Assembly (NCBI GenBank): GCA_910584545.1
Contig: CAJUBC010000037.1
Location: 1-24,079, forward strand
From: an uncultured Muribaculaceae bacterium
Lineage (GTDB): Bacteria; Bacteroidota; Bacteroidia; Bacteroidales; Muribaculaceae
DNA: 24,079 nucleotides
Reading direction: 5' to 3'
Position numbers and translations under genes: made by a program. Below, piece after piece: positions 7,036 to 14,139 of the stretch (positions are counted from its first letter, which is position 1; each line of letters begins with the position of its first letter). The notes beneath the pieces are model-generated. The model was not told the DNA's origin. It did no database searches and saw only the letters and a list, made by a program, of their open reading frames with translations.

Positions 7036-9165
7036 ATGAGATTATCATCCATTCTGGCCGGAGGAGCTCTGCTCCTCGCCGTCAACACCACGACAGCCAT
7101 GGCTAACGAACGACAGAATCCTTTCCTTCAGCCGTACGACACGAAGTATGAAATCGCGCCTTTCGACAGAATCGCCACAGCCGATTTCATCCCGGCCATA
7201 AAGGCCGGCATCGAGGAACAGGACCGCGCTATCGACGCTATCGTCATGAACCGCGCTACCCCCGATTTCGACAACACCATCCTTCCGCTCGAGAATCTTT
7301 CCCCGATTCTGGAGCGCGTGTCGGCAGTCTTCTACCACTATATGGAGGCTCTCGGCACCCCCGAGTTCGCCGAGATGTCCGAGCAGGCAATCCCCCTGCT
7401 GAACGAGGCCAACAACAAGGTTAACCTCAACCAGGCTCTTTTCGACCGCATCCGTCAGGTATACGACAACCGCGACAAGCAGAAGCTCACCCCGGTGCAG
7501 AAACGCCTCGTCGAGAAATACTACCGCGAGTTCGCCGAGCAGGGCGCGGCGCTTCCCGCCGACAAGAAAGAACAACTCGTAAAGATCAACGACCAGATCT
7601 CGAAACTTTTCATCAAGTTCAACAAAAACCTCCTCAACGCCACAAACCAGTTTGCCGTCGTTGTCTATGACGAGAAGGACCTCGCAGGTCTTCCCGAGTC
7701 TTCGGTGGCAATGGCCGCACAGGAGGCTCAGGCACGCAACCTCGACGGACTCTGGGTATTCACGCTCCATGCGCCCAGCCGTCTCCCGGTGCTGCAGTAT
7801 GCAGACAACCGCGGTCTCCGCAAGGCCATCTATGAGGGTTACACCGGTCTCGCTTCTTACGGCGACAATTCCAACCTGCCTGTGATCTCCGAGATTGTGA
7901 AGCTCCGCAACGAGAAAGCCAAACTGATGGGCTTCGACAATTTCGCACAGATGATGACTTCACGCGTCATGGCCAAGACTCCCGAAGCCGCTTCCGAGCT
8001 GCTGATGCAGGTGTTCGAACCGGCGGTAGCCCGCTCTGCCGAGGAAGTCGCCGACATGCAGAAATATGTGGATGCTCACGGCGGCGACTTCAAGATCGCT
8101 CCTTACGACTACTACTATTACGCCGACAAGGTGAAAAAGGAGAAATTCGGCCTCGACGAGGCTTCCCTCCGTCCTTACTTCGAACTCGAGGCCGTGAAGA
8201 AAGGTCTCTTCGACACCACGGAGAAACTTTTTGGAGTAAAATTAGTGCCGATGCCCGACGCCCCCAAGTATCATGAGGACGTGATGGTATACGATGTTGT
8301 CGACGCCAAGACCGGCGAACATGTGGCCGTATGGATGTGCGACTACTTCCCCCGCGCCACAAAGCGCCAGGGAGCATGGATGGAACAGATGCAGAGCGCA
8401 GGTCTCTATGGTGACGGCAAGTACAAGCGCCCCATCGTATATAATGTCGGTAACTTCACAAAGCCCACCGCCGATACTCCCTCGCTTCTCACACTCGACG
8501 AGGTGGAGACTCTTTTCCATGAGTTCGGCCATGCCCTTCAGGGAATGCTCACGACTGCCCCGTATAAGTCGCTTGCCGGCACAAACGTCGACCGCGACTA
8601 TGTGGAGCTCTGCTCACAGCTTTACGAGCACTGGGGATTCGCTCCCGAAGTGCTTAAGAAATACGCACGCCACTATAAGACCGGAGAGCCCCTGCCCGAC
8701 GACATGATCGAGAAGCTCACCGCAAGCGGTACCTTCAACGAAGGTTTCGCCACCACAGAGGCTGTCGGTGCAGCCATTCTCGACATGATGTACGGCCAGC
8801 AGGCAGAAGTAGCCGACCCTGCGGCGTTCGAGGCTGAGGTAGCCAAGAAAATCGGTATGCCGAAGGAAATCACGTTCCGCTACCGTTCCCCTTACTTCAA
8901 GCACATCTTCGGTGATGACGGCTACGCATCGGGATACTACACCTACACATGGGCTCAGGTTCTCGAAGCCGACGCATGGGAGCTCTTCGAGGAGAAAGGA
9001 ATCTTCGACCCCAAGACAGCCGCATCCTTCAAGAAGAACATTCTTCAGGCCGGCGACACAGAGGACGCAATGGTGCTGTTCAAGCGCTTCCGCGGCCACA
9101 CGCCTGATGCCGGCGCTCTTCTCCGTCTCCGCGGATTCGCACCCGCCAAGAGCAAGAAGAAATAA
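7036..9165 (+). CDS. dcp: M3-family zinc metallopeptidase, Dcp-type peptidyl-dipeptidase
   Basis: This 709-aa enzyme of the thimet oligopeptidase (M3) family would release C-terminal dipeptides from oligopeptides. A signal peptide is visible at 1-23 (hydrophobic core ILAGGALLLAV, cleavage after AMA), pointing to the periplasm. The zinc site HEFGH is at 495-499. The third ligand is expected in DYVELCSQ (Glu524); the usual ELPSQ has Cys in place of Pro here. The downstream helix SGTFNEGFATTEAVGAAILDMMY and the SGYYTYTWAQVLEADAWELF region are typical of bacterial Dcp. The C-terminus is basic (AKSKKK). The gene has its own promoter and terminator and is monocistronic. Dcp is preferred over oligopeptidase A because of the secreted form and overall similarity, but the two are close relatives. 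Confidence 0.95.
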   Translation: MRLSSILAGGALLLAVNTTTAMANERQNPFLQPYDTKYEIAPFDRIATADFIPAIKAGIEEQDRAIDAIVMNRATPDFDNTILPLENLSPILERVSAVFYHYMEALGTPEFAEMSEQAIPLLNEANNKVNLNQALFDRIRQVYDNRDKQKLTPVQKRLVEKYYREFAEQGAALPADKKEQLVKINDQISKLFIKFNKNLLNATNQFAVVVYDEKDLAGLPESSVAMAAQEAQARNLDGLWVFTLHAPSRLPVLQYADNRGLRKAIYEGYTGLASYGDNSNLPVISEIVKLRNEKAKLMGFDNFAQMMTSRVMAKTPEAASELLMQVFEPAVARSAEEVADMQKYVDAHGGDFKIAPYDYYYYADKVKKEKFGLDEASLRPYFELEAVKKGLFDTTEKLFGVKLVPMPDAPKYHEDVMVYDVVDAKTGEHVAVWMCDYFPRATKRQGAWMEQMQSAGLYGDGKYKRPIVYNVGNFTKPTADTPSLLTLDEVETLFHEFGHALQGMLTTAPYKSLAGTNVDRDYVELCSQLYEHWGFAPEVLKKYARHYKTGEPLPDDMIEKLTASGTFNEGFATTEAVGAAILDMMYGQQAEVADPAAFEAEVAKKIGMPKEITFRYRSPYFKHIFGDDGYASGYYTYTWAQVLEADAWELFEEKGIFDPKTAASFKKNILQAGDTEDAMVLFKRFRGHTPDAGALLRLRGFAPAKSKKK

Positions 9166-9190
9166 AAATACCGAGCAATCCACAAATTTA

Positions 9191-9222
9191 ATGGCGGGAA
9201 CAAACAATGTTCCCGCCATTTC
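9191..9222 (+). terminator. Intrinsic terminator of dcp
   Basis: An 11-bp perfect stem (ATGGCGGGAAC at 9191-9201 with GTTCCCGCCAT at 9209-9219) has an AAACAAT loop and a short T-run after it. It lies 25 bases after the dcp stop codon. Confidence 0.85.
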
Positions 9223-9265
9223 CGTTTCTATAGTGTTGCTATTTTAGAGATCCTCTGAAAAACTA

Positions 9266-9296
9266 ACGAGCCCCCAACGAAACGTTGAAAGCTCGT
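9266..9296. repeat. Two-tier hairpin in the dcp / lipid kinase spacer
   Basis: ACGAGC (9266-9271) pairs with GCTCGT (9291-9296). Inside, CAACG (9275-9279) pairs with CGTTG (9283-9287) around an AAA loop, with symmetric CCC/AAA internal bulges. No U-run follows, so it is not a standard terminator. Confidence 0.5.
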
Positions 9297-9523
9297 GAGA
9301 AAGATTGACGACTCCCGCCGGTATCTTTTTCCAATTTCAGATTAAGGTCAAAATAATAATCAATTACCCTGTTGTTTCAGTTAATATTTTATCACTTCCG
9401 TTTTTCAGGCATTAGACCTAAGATAAATCGGTATTAAGGTTCTATGTTGTACCTATAAGGCTTTTCTCATCTTTTGACAGTGCAAAATTACTGCTTCTAC
9501 CAAGCTATTCCAAAAAAATAGTG

Positions 9524-9537
9524 ATGTTATAAAACAT
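9524..9537. promoter_or_regulatory. Repeated near-palindrome, copy 1 (possible operator)
   Basis: The 14-mer ATGTTATAAAACAT has 5-bp half-sites ATGTT and AACAT around ATAA. It lies 20 bases upstream of the -7 box of the lipid kinase, where a -33 element would be. An exact copy occurs 70 bases downstream. Confidence 0.45.
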
Positions 9538-9556
9538 AATTTTGAATATTTTTAGT

Positions 9557-9564
9557 TATTTTTG
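9557..9564 (+). promoter_or_regulatory. -7 box upstream of the lipid kinase
   Basis: TATTTTTG matches TAnnTTTG exactly, 83 bases before the ATG at 9648. There is no TTTG at the 19-21 base spacing; that position is occupied by copy 1 of the 14-bp near-palindrome. Confidence 0.45.
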
Positions 9565-9593
9565 TAGAAAATTGGCATTTTTCAGGCCCGTTT

Positions 9594-9607
9594 ATGTTAT
9601 AAAACAT
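9594..9607. promoter_or_regulatory. Repeated near-palindrome, copy 2 (possible operator)
   Basis: This is an exact second copy of ATGTTATAAAACAT. It lies downstream of the predicted transcription start and 40 bases before the lipid kinase ATG, in the same orientation as copy 1. Confidence 0.45.
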
Positions 9608-9647
9608 CATCATAGCACTCATAAAACCGCGTATTTACACACTAAAC

Positions 9648-10646
9648 ATGAGAAAAAAGTTACTTTTGATAGTGAATCCCATTTCGGGCATACTTCCGAA
9701 ACGGGAGATAATCGCGACGGCACACCATAGGCTGGAGGCAGCAGGCTATGAAGTGGAGACCAGGGCCACCGAACGGGCCGGTCACGCGCTGGAACTTGCG
9801 CGCGAGGCCGCAGAGCGCGGATACTACGCGGTGGTTGCGGCCGGAGGGGACGGCACGGTCAACGAGGTGGCCTCGGGAATAGCAGGGAGCGACACCGTGC
9901 TGGGCATAATGCCGCTCGGGTCCGGCAACGGACTCGCACGCCACGTGATTCTATCGATCGACATCGACAGAGCCATCGACGTCATAGCGGCGGACCGTCC
10001 CAAAAGATGCGACTACGGAACGGCAAACGGCCGCCCGTTCTTCTGCACGTTCGGCATGGGTTTCGACGCCGAAGTGAGCCGCAAATTCTCGTCAGCCGGC
10101 CGGCGTGGACTAATCTCCTATCTGCAGAGCGCATTCAAGGTATATCTTAAATATAAGTCGGAGGAATATGAGATCTCCACTCCGGAGTCCACATTCAAGG
10201 TCAAGGCATTCCTCGTGGCGGTATGCAACGCCTCGCAGTACGGCAACAACGCCTTCATAGCGCCGTCGGCCTCAATCCACGACGGACTGCTCGACATCAC
10301 GGTGATTCACTCGGGCGATCCATTCACCCGCGCCATGGTCGGCGTAGAACTGTTCACCGGCCGCATCAACAGCAACATCATCATCCAGACGATCCGTACT
10401 CCAAGAGCCATAATACGCAAGCTTCCGGGCACTGTCCACATCGACGGCGATGTAGCGGAGATGCCCGAGAGGGTAGAGGTGACGTGTCATCCCTCAAGCA
10501 TAAGTATTTTCTGCGATCCCAAAGGAAAAAAACGCTTCAGGCCCATCCTGACACCCATCCGGAGCCTCAACACGGACATCCGGTTCTTCATCAGATTCCT
10601 CTTCAAGAGAATACTGCGGAGGGAAAAAAACGAAAATATTAAGTAA
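9648..10646 (+). CDS. Diacylglycerol kinase-family lipid kinase
   Basis: This is a 332-aa soluble member of the DAGK catalytic family (DgkB/YegS/BmrU type), which phosphorylates diacylglycerol or a related lipid with ATP at the inner face of the membrane. The N-terminus LLLIVNPISG is the usual first strand. The nucleotide-binding GGDGTVNEV is at 66-74 and PLGSGNGLARH at 89-99. The C-terminal beta-domain holds FGMGFDAEV and the VHIDGD motif near residue 265. A basic C-terminal extension (RFFIRFLFKRILRREKNENIK) could contact membrane phospholipid. The gene has its own promoter region with a repeated near-palindrome. The exact lipid substrate is not determinable. Its stop codon TAA forms the start of a TAACTTTG box. 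Confidence 0.93.
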   Translation: MRKKLLLIVNPISGILPKREIIATAHHRLEAAGYEVETRATERAGHALELAREAAERGYYAVVAAGGDGTVNEVASGIAGSDTVLGIMPLGSGNGLARHVILSIDIDRAIDVIAADRPKRCDYGTANGRPFFCTFGMGFDAEVSRKFSSAGRRGLISYLQSAFKVYLKYKSEEYEISTPESTFKVKAFLVAVCNASQYGNNAFIAPSASIHDGLLDITVIHSGDPFTRAMVGVELFTGRINSNIIIQTIRTPRAIIRKLPGTVHIDGDVAEMPERVEVTCHPSSISIFCDPKGKKRFRPILTPIRSLNTDIRFFIRFLFKRILRREKNENIK

Positions 10647-10647
10647 C

Positions 10648-10681
10648 TTTGCAGCAAATCCGATTATTTTTATTAACTTTG
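10648..10681 (+). promoter_or_regulatory. Promoter candidate for the TPR gene (tandem TAACTTTG)
   Basis: TAACTTTG occurs at 10644-10651 and again at 10674-10681, exactly 30 bases apart. The TTTG end of the first copy sits 22 bases before the second and can act as its -33 element, slightly longer than the usual 19-21. The first copy starts with the stop codon of the lipid kinase. Confidence 0.5.
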
Positions 10682-10737
10682 CGTGTTGAATCCGCAGTGC
10701 CCCGCCAATGGCGTAATAACGGCGTGCAGGATATCTA

Positions 10738-10771
10738 AGACCCCTTCCCATAAAAAATGTTAATGCAGGGG
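10738..10771 (+). repeat. Left terminal inverted repeat
   Basis: This 34-bp arm begins AGACCCCTTCCCAT and ends with GCAGGGG. It pairs with 11028-11061 at all positions if one U-G wobble is allowed. Both arms carry a run of six A or T in the middle. Confidence 0.85.
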
Positions 10772-10864
10772 TCGCAGATTTCGGTCAGGTTAGGCCTTGC
10801 AGGCGAAGGAGCATAGCGTGCTATGTGACTGAACCAAAAGGTCTAAGATGACCGGAAGCTGCGA
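10772..10864. other. Long imperfect hairpin in the left half of the element
   Basis: CGCAG at 10773-10777 pairs with CTGCG (10859-10863), TTTC with GGAA next to it, and GGTCA (10783-10787) with TGACC (10849-10853). This gives a 15-position helix with one A-G mismatch. After a 2x2 internal loop a 9-bp helix follows (10790-10798 with 10838-10846, one G-U). An apical hairpin CATAG/CTATG lies at 10812-10825. The regular nesting and wobble pairs suggest a folded RNA, or a DNA cruciform recognised by a transposase. Confidence 0.6.
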
Positions 10865-10879
10865 GTCAAGGGGCATAGA

Positions 10880-11014
10880 TTAGTAAATATTTTTAACAAT
10901 ATGATCCATTCTTGAAAAGATATTACCGTAGTCCGTCCGCTTTTTGCGCATCTCAGCCAAGTCTCGTCGGTCACGATGCCCGCATCGCTCCCTCCTTAAC
11001 TTGCTGAGCTGCAT
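10880..11014 (-). CDS. 44-codon ORF inside the inverted-repeat element (doubtful)
   Basis: The frame starts at ATG 11012-11014 and ends at TAA 10880-10882. The product is very rich in Arg and Lys in its N-terminal two thirds (KLRRERCGHRDRRDLAEMRK), then has a less charged tail ending DHIVKNIY. Such a basic peptide could bind nucleic acid, but I recognise no family. There is no clear promoter or ribosome site, and the stretch also forms a stem-loop (10952-11008), which may by itself explain the base order. It is antisense to the expected TPR transcript. Confidence 0.25.
   Translation of the reverse strand: MQLSKLRRERCGHRDRRDLAEMRKKRTDYGNIFSRMDHIVKNIY
10952..11008. other. Stem-loop in the right half of the element
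   Basis: CTCAGC and AAG (10952-10957, 10959-10961) pair with CTTGCTGAG (11000-11008) with one bulged C. Inside, CGATGC (10974-10979) pairs with GCATCG (10982-10987). Together with the left hairpin this gives the element two arms inside the terminal stem. Confidence 0.5.
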
Positions 11015-11027
11015 CAAAAACCGGCCG

Positions 11028-11061
11028 CCCCTGCGTTAACATTTTTTATGGGAAGGGGTCT
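11028..11061 (-). repeat. Right terminal inverted repeat
   Basis: This arm is the inverted copy of 10738-10771. It contains GTTAAC where the left arm has GTTAAT. It ends 30 bases before the TPR gene ATG. Confidence 0.85.
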
Positions 11062-11091
11062 AATAAACGAACAAAACCGAAAGACAGAGAA

Positions 11092-11769
11092 ATGGCAAAT
11101 AAACATGAAGCCGAAGAGGCTAACGCTATTGAAAAAATCAACGACAACCTCAGCAGCGCGACCGAGAAAATCGCCAACAACAAGAAGGTGATATACTGGA
11201 CAATCGGCGGCATTCTTGTGATTGCCGTATTTATAGTCAGCTACCTTTACATCTACCGCAATCCGCGTCTCAACCGCTCGTTCGAGGCGTACAACCAGGT
11301 GGAGATACTCGCCCAGGGCAATGATTCCATAGCCGCAGCGGAGTACGCGAAAGTCGCCGACAAATTCGGCGGAAACGATGCCGGACATATTGCCGCCCTC
11401 AATGCCGCAGAGCACTACTACACTCTCGGCAAATACAAAGAAGCGCTTAAGTACCTCGACAAGTTCAGCACTTCCGAACCGGTCCTCGCCGCCAACGCAC
11501 TTGTACTTAAGGGAGACTGTCAGGTCAACCTAAAGCAGTACGACCAGGCTATCGACTCATATAAGAAGGCCATCAGGAAAGCCGACGGCAACGAGCAGAT
11601 CGTTCCCCGAGTTCTCCTCAAGGAAGCCAACGTCTATGACGTTCAGAAGAAATACGACCTCGCTCTCGAATGCTACCAGACCATCAAGAATGACTATCCG
11701 AAATTCGACCTCGGAATCGGCAACATCGATGCCTACATAGGTCGTGAGCAGGGACGTCTGGGCAAATAA
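11092..11769 (+). CDS. Membrane-anchored tetratricopeptide-repeat protein
   Basis: The 225-aa product has a charged cytoplasmic N-terminus (1-32), one membrane segment at about 33-54 (VIYWTIGGILVIAVFIVSYLYIY) and a helical domain with TPR-like repeats. Those repeats read AALNAAEHYYTLGKYKEALKYLDKF, NALVLKGDCQVNLKQYDQAIDSYKKAI and VLLKEANVYDVQKKYDLALECYQTI. The architecture is that of YfgM-like bacterial proteins, which act as periplasmic scaffolds next to the Sec translocon. Orthology is not proven. The TPR domain would face the periplasm if the charged N-terminus stays inside. The gene is preceded by a promoter separated from it by the 324-bp inverted-repeat element, and is followed by its own terminator. 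Confidence 0.9.
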   Translation: MANKHEAEEANAIEKINDNLSSATEKIANNKKVIYWTIGGILVIAVFIVSYLYIYRNPRLNRSFEAYNQVEILAQGNDSIAAAEYAKVADKFGGNDAGHIAALNAAEHYYTLGKYKEALKYLDKFSTSEPVLAANALVLKGDCQVNLKQYDQAIDSYKKAIRKADGNEQIVPRVLLKEANVYDVQKKYDLALECYQTIKNDYPKFDLGIGNIDAYIGREQGRLGK

Positions 11770-11833
11770 GAGAGACACGCCCAAAGAAGAAACATCCATA
11801 AAATAATAAAACGCTCACTTATTTTATGAAAAT

Positions 11834-11866
11834 GGGCCGCGGCTTTAGAGCCTCGGCCCTTTTCTT
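11834..11866 (+). terminator. Intrinsic terminator of the TPR gene
   Basis: GGGCCG and GGCT (11834-11844) pair with AGCC and CGGCCC (11849-11859) around a TTAG loop, with one C/T mismatch. TTTTCTT follows. It sits 65 bases after the TPR stop and 54 before the M16 start. Confidence 0.85.
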
Positions 11867-11919
11867 CAACTCCATCCTCGTCAAAACATTCCAGAGGGTG
11901 GAACATCCGCACAATCATC

Positions 11920-13131
11920 ATGATAATCACAACGTTTTCCAACGGTGTCCGCGCCGTGGTCAGGCGTTCGGACAGTCAGGTGTCGTATATCGGCGCCGCC
12001 ATAGCAGCCGGCAGCCGTGATGACGGCGAGGGGCGCGACGGCCTCGCGCATTTCGTGGAACACACCATATTCAAAGGTACGCGCCATCGTTCTTCATGGC
12101 ATATATCCAATAGAATGGAGAGCATCGGCGGCGAACTCAACGCATACACCACCAAAGAGGAGACCCTCATCTACACAAACGCTCCGGCAGGACACGCCTC
12201 AAGAGCGATAGAGCTAATCGCCGACCTGATCAAGAACGCCACTTTCCCCGCCGCCGAGATAGAACGTGAGAGGGATGTGATCATAGAGGAGATACACTCA
12301 TACGCAGATTCTCCGTCAGATGCCGTCTACGACGAATTCGACGAACTTCTGTATGCGGGGAGCTCCTTAGCGCACAACATACTTGGAAGCGAACAGAGCG
12401 TGGAGGCACTCACAGGCTCCGACGGCAGGGAATTCATCGAATCCCGATACACACCATCGAACATAGTACTGTACTGCGTGGATCCGGGCGACGAACAGAA
12501 GAACATGAGGTTGCTCGAAAAGCATTTCGGGGATCTTTCATTTATCGGGGATGAAAGACGCCGGAGGGCTCCGGAAGAACTGCCTCCTTTCCGCGAGACA
12601 CGCGACAGAGGTCACCAGCAGGCCAACACCATCATCGGTACGCGTCTCTTCGCACGCAACGACCAGCGTCGCCACGCCCTCTTCCTCCTCAACAACATCC
12701 TCGGGGGACCATGCATGAATTCCAGACTTAACCGGGAACTACGCGAAAAGCGCGGCCTCGTCTATACCGTCGACAGTGCCCTCACCCTGATGAGCGACTG
12801 CGGCTCGATGCTGATATATTTCGGATCGCAGCCCGGGAAAGTGGAGAAATGCGCGCGCATCATATCCGATGAAATCGCACGGCTCGCCTCTGACCGCCTT
12901 TCCGAAAGGGCTTTCACCGCCGCACGCGACCAATACTGCGGCCAGCTCACAGTCAGCGGCGACCAGCGCGAGAACTGCGCCATGGCCCTTGCAAAAAGTC
13001 TCCTATATTTCGGAGAAGTCCATGACATCGCGCACACCGCCGCGCAGATACGGGCCGTAACGCCCGACGACCTGCGTGACATCGCCGCCCTCGTTGCCTC
13101 AAAAGAACTCTCAAGACTCACCCTTACCTGA
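11920..13131 (+). CDS. M16-family zinc metalloprotease
   Basis: This 403-aa peptidase of the pitrilysin/processing-peptidase superfamily (M16B size) has the inverted zinc motif HFVEH at 44-48 (His44, His48, catalytic Glu47). The third ligand Glu124 in DVIIEEIHSY lies 76 residues on, as in the family. The MESIGGELNAYTTKEET segment is also typical. The second half carries the inactive-domain signature region LNNILGGPCMNSRLNRELREKRGLVY. No signal peptide is seen, so it is probably cytosolic. The start ATG follows 54 bases after the TPR terminator; no clear promoter is visible. It lies 15 bp before dusB and is likely co-transcribed with it. Confidence 0.95.
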   Translation: MIITTFSNGVRAVVRRSDSQVSYIGAAIAAGSRDDGEGRDGLAHFVEHTIFKGTRHRSSWHISNRMESIGGELNAYTTKEETLIYTNAPAGHASRAIELIADLIKNATFPAAEIERERDVIIEEIHSYADSPSDAVYDEFDELLYAGSSLAHNILGSEQSVEALTGSDGREFIESRYTPSNIVLYCVDPGDEQKNMRLLEKHFGDLSFIGDERRRRAPEELPPFRETRDRGHQQANTIIGTRLFARNDQRRHALFLLNNILGGPCMNSRLNRELREKRGLVYTVDSALTLMSDCGSMLIYFGSQPGKVEKCARIISDEIARLASDRLSERAFTAARDQYCGQLTVSGDQRENCAMALAKSLLYFGEVHDIAHTAAQIRAVTPDDLRDIAALVASKELSRLTLT

Positions 13132-13146
13132 CACAGCCCAAGGACT

Positions 13147-14139
13147 ATGAGAATCGACAAATTAGAATTAGGAGAACGCCCCGTGATGCTCGCCCCGATG
13201 GAGGATGTCACAGATGCGAGTTTCCGGTTGATATGCCGCGAAATGGGAGCCGCCCTGGTATATACGGAATTCGTGTCGGCCGAGGCCCTGGTGCGCGACG
13301 TGAAATCCACCGTCCGCAAACTGCACATAGATTCGCGCGAACGGCCGGTGGCGATCCAGATATACGGACGCGAACCCGAAGCTATGGTTGAGGCAGCTAA
13401 AATCGTTGAGCAGGCCGGTCCAGACCTCATCGACATCAACTTCGGCTGTCCCGTGAAGAAAGTGGCCGCAAAGGGAGCCGGTGCCGGAATGCTGCGTGAC
13501 ATCCCCAAGATGCTACGCATCACGTCGGATGTGGTGAAAGCCGTCTCGCTTCCGGTCACCGTCAAGACAAGACTCGGATGGGACTGCGAGAACAAGATAA
13601 TCTGCGATCTCGGTCCCCGGCTGCAGGACTGCGGCATCAAGGCTCTTACCGTACACGGACGCACACGCTCCCAGATGTATACCGGAGAAGCAGACTGGAC
13701 GCTGATAGGAGCGCTTAAACAGGACCCGCGAATGGAGATACCGATAATAGGCAATGGCGACATCACGACCCCCGAAAAGGCACGCGATGCGTTCGACCTC
13801 TACGGCGTGGACGGCGTGATGATCGGCCGCGCTTCGTTCGGAGCGCCATGGATATTCCGCGAGGTAAGGGAAATGCTCGACACCGGCAAGGTGACGCCGA
13901 TTCCTGTCGAAGAGAAACTCGCATTGCTCAAGCGGCAGATCACAGAAAGCGTTGAGCGCATAGATGAATACCGGGGCATACTCCACATACGCCGCCATCT
14001 TGCCGCCTCCCCCCTCTTCAAGGGGCTGCCCGACTTCCGCCAGACCAGAATCCGAATGCTCCGGGTCGAAAAATATGACGAGCTGCTGCAATTGCTCGAT
14101 GAAATCACCGACCGGTGGCTGAGACAGCTTTCTCAATAG
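13147..14139 (+). CDS. dusB: tRNA-dihydrouridine synthase (DusB type)
   Basis: This is a flavin-dependent enzyme that reduces uridines in the tRNA D-loop to dihydrouridine using NADPH. The 330-aa length is usual. The family signature MLAPMEDVTDASFR (14-27) begins the TIM barrel. DINFGCPVKKVAAKGAGAGML contains the catalytic Cys101. VKTRLGWD, LTVHGRTRSQMYTGEADW, IGNGDI and GVDGVMIGRASFGAPWIF supply FMN and RNA contacts. DusB is chosen because the NFGCPVKKV and GAGAGML form matches that subgroup. The gene follows the M16 protease by 15 bp. Its last 35 bp overlap the end of the convergent glycosyltransferase gene, an unusual tail-to-tail coding overlap without an intervening terminator. Confidence 0.94.
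   Translation: MRIDKLELGERPVMLAPMEDVTDASFRLICREMGAALVYTEFVSAEALVRDVKSTVRKLHIDSRERPVAIQIYGREPEAMVEAAKIVEQAGPDLIDINFGCPVKKVAAKGAGAGMLRDIPKMLRITSDVVKAVSLPVTVKTRLGWDCENKIICDLGPRLQDCGIKALTVHGRTRSQMYTGEADWTLIGALKQDPRMEIPIIGNGDITTPEKARDAFDLYGVDGVMIGRASFGAPWIFREVREMLDTGKVTPIPVEEKLALLKRQITESVERIDEYRGILHIRRHLAASPLFKGLPDFRQTRIRMLRVEKYDELLQLLDEITDRWLRQLSQ

Larger units (their letters stand above)
9166..9647. other. Intergenic region between dcp and the lipid kinase
   Basis: No gene is supported in these 482 bases. In order it holds the dcp terminator (9191-9222), a compact two-tier hairpin (9266-9296), about 200 bases of AT-rich sequence without features I recognise, and two copies of a 14-bp near-palindrome flanking a -7 box (9524-9607). 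Confidence 0.6.
10738..11061. mobile_element. 324-bp MITE-like element with 34-bp terminal inverted repeats
   Basis: The ends 10738-10771 and 11028-11061 are inverted copies matching at 33 of 34 positions, and the single difference (T10764 against G11035) still pairs as U-G in RNA. The pentamer TCTAA is found at both boundaries (10734-10738 and 11059-11063). It could be a target duplication but partly overlaps the repeats. Inside are two separate stem-loops and a 44-codon ORF on the minus strand; there is no transposase. The element is too small to move itself, so it would be non-autonomous. Alternatively it is a structured RNA or regulatory cassette carried between promoter and gene. I do not recognise it as a named family. 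Confidence 0.75.
10647..11091. other. Leader of the TPR gene interrupted by an inverted-repeat element
   Basis: Of these 445 bases, 10738-11061 is a 324-bp element with long terminal inverted repeats. The remaining 121 bases carry the TPR gene promoter (10648-10681), about 55 bases of leader before the element, and 30 bases after it up to the ATG. No other gene is supported apart from the low-confidence ORF inside the element. Confidence 0.7.

Noticed and set aside
7045..7770. 241-codon ORF antisense to dcp
   Set aside because: It is Val/Leu/Glu-rich, the mirror of the sense codon bias, with no domain; dcp is certain.
11826..12020. 64-codon plus-strand ORF after the TPR gene
   Set aside because: It begins just before the terminator hairpin and runs into the M16 gene out of frame.
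12762..13766. 334-codon ORF antisense to the M16 and dusB genes
   Set aside because: Both sense genes have clear catalytic motifs. The antisense frame is Ser/Arg-rich, as expected from complementing GC-biased codons, and spans two genes.
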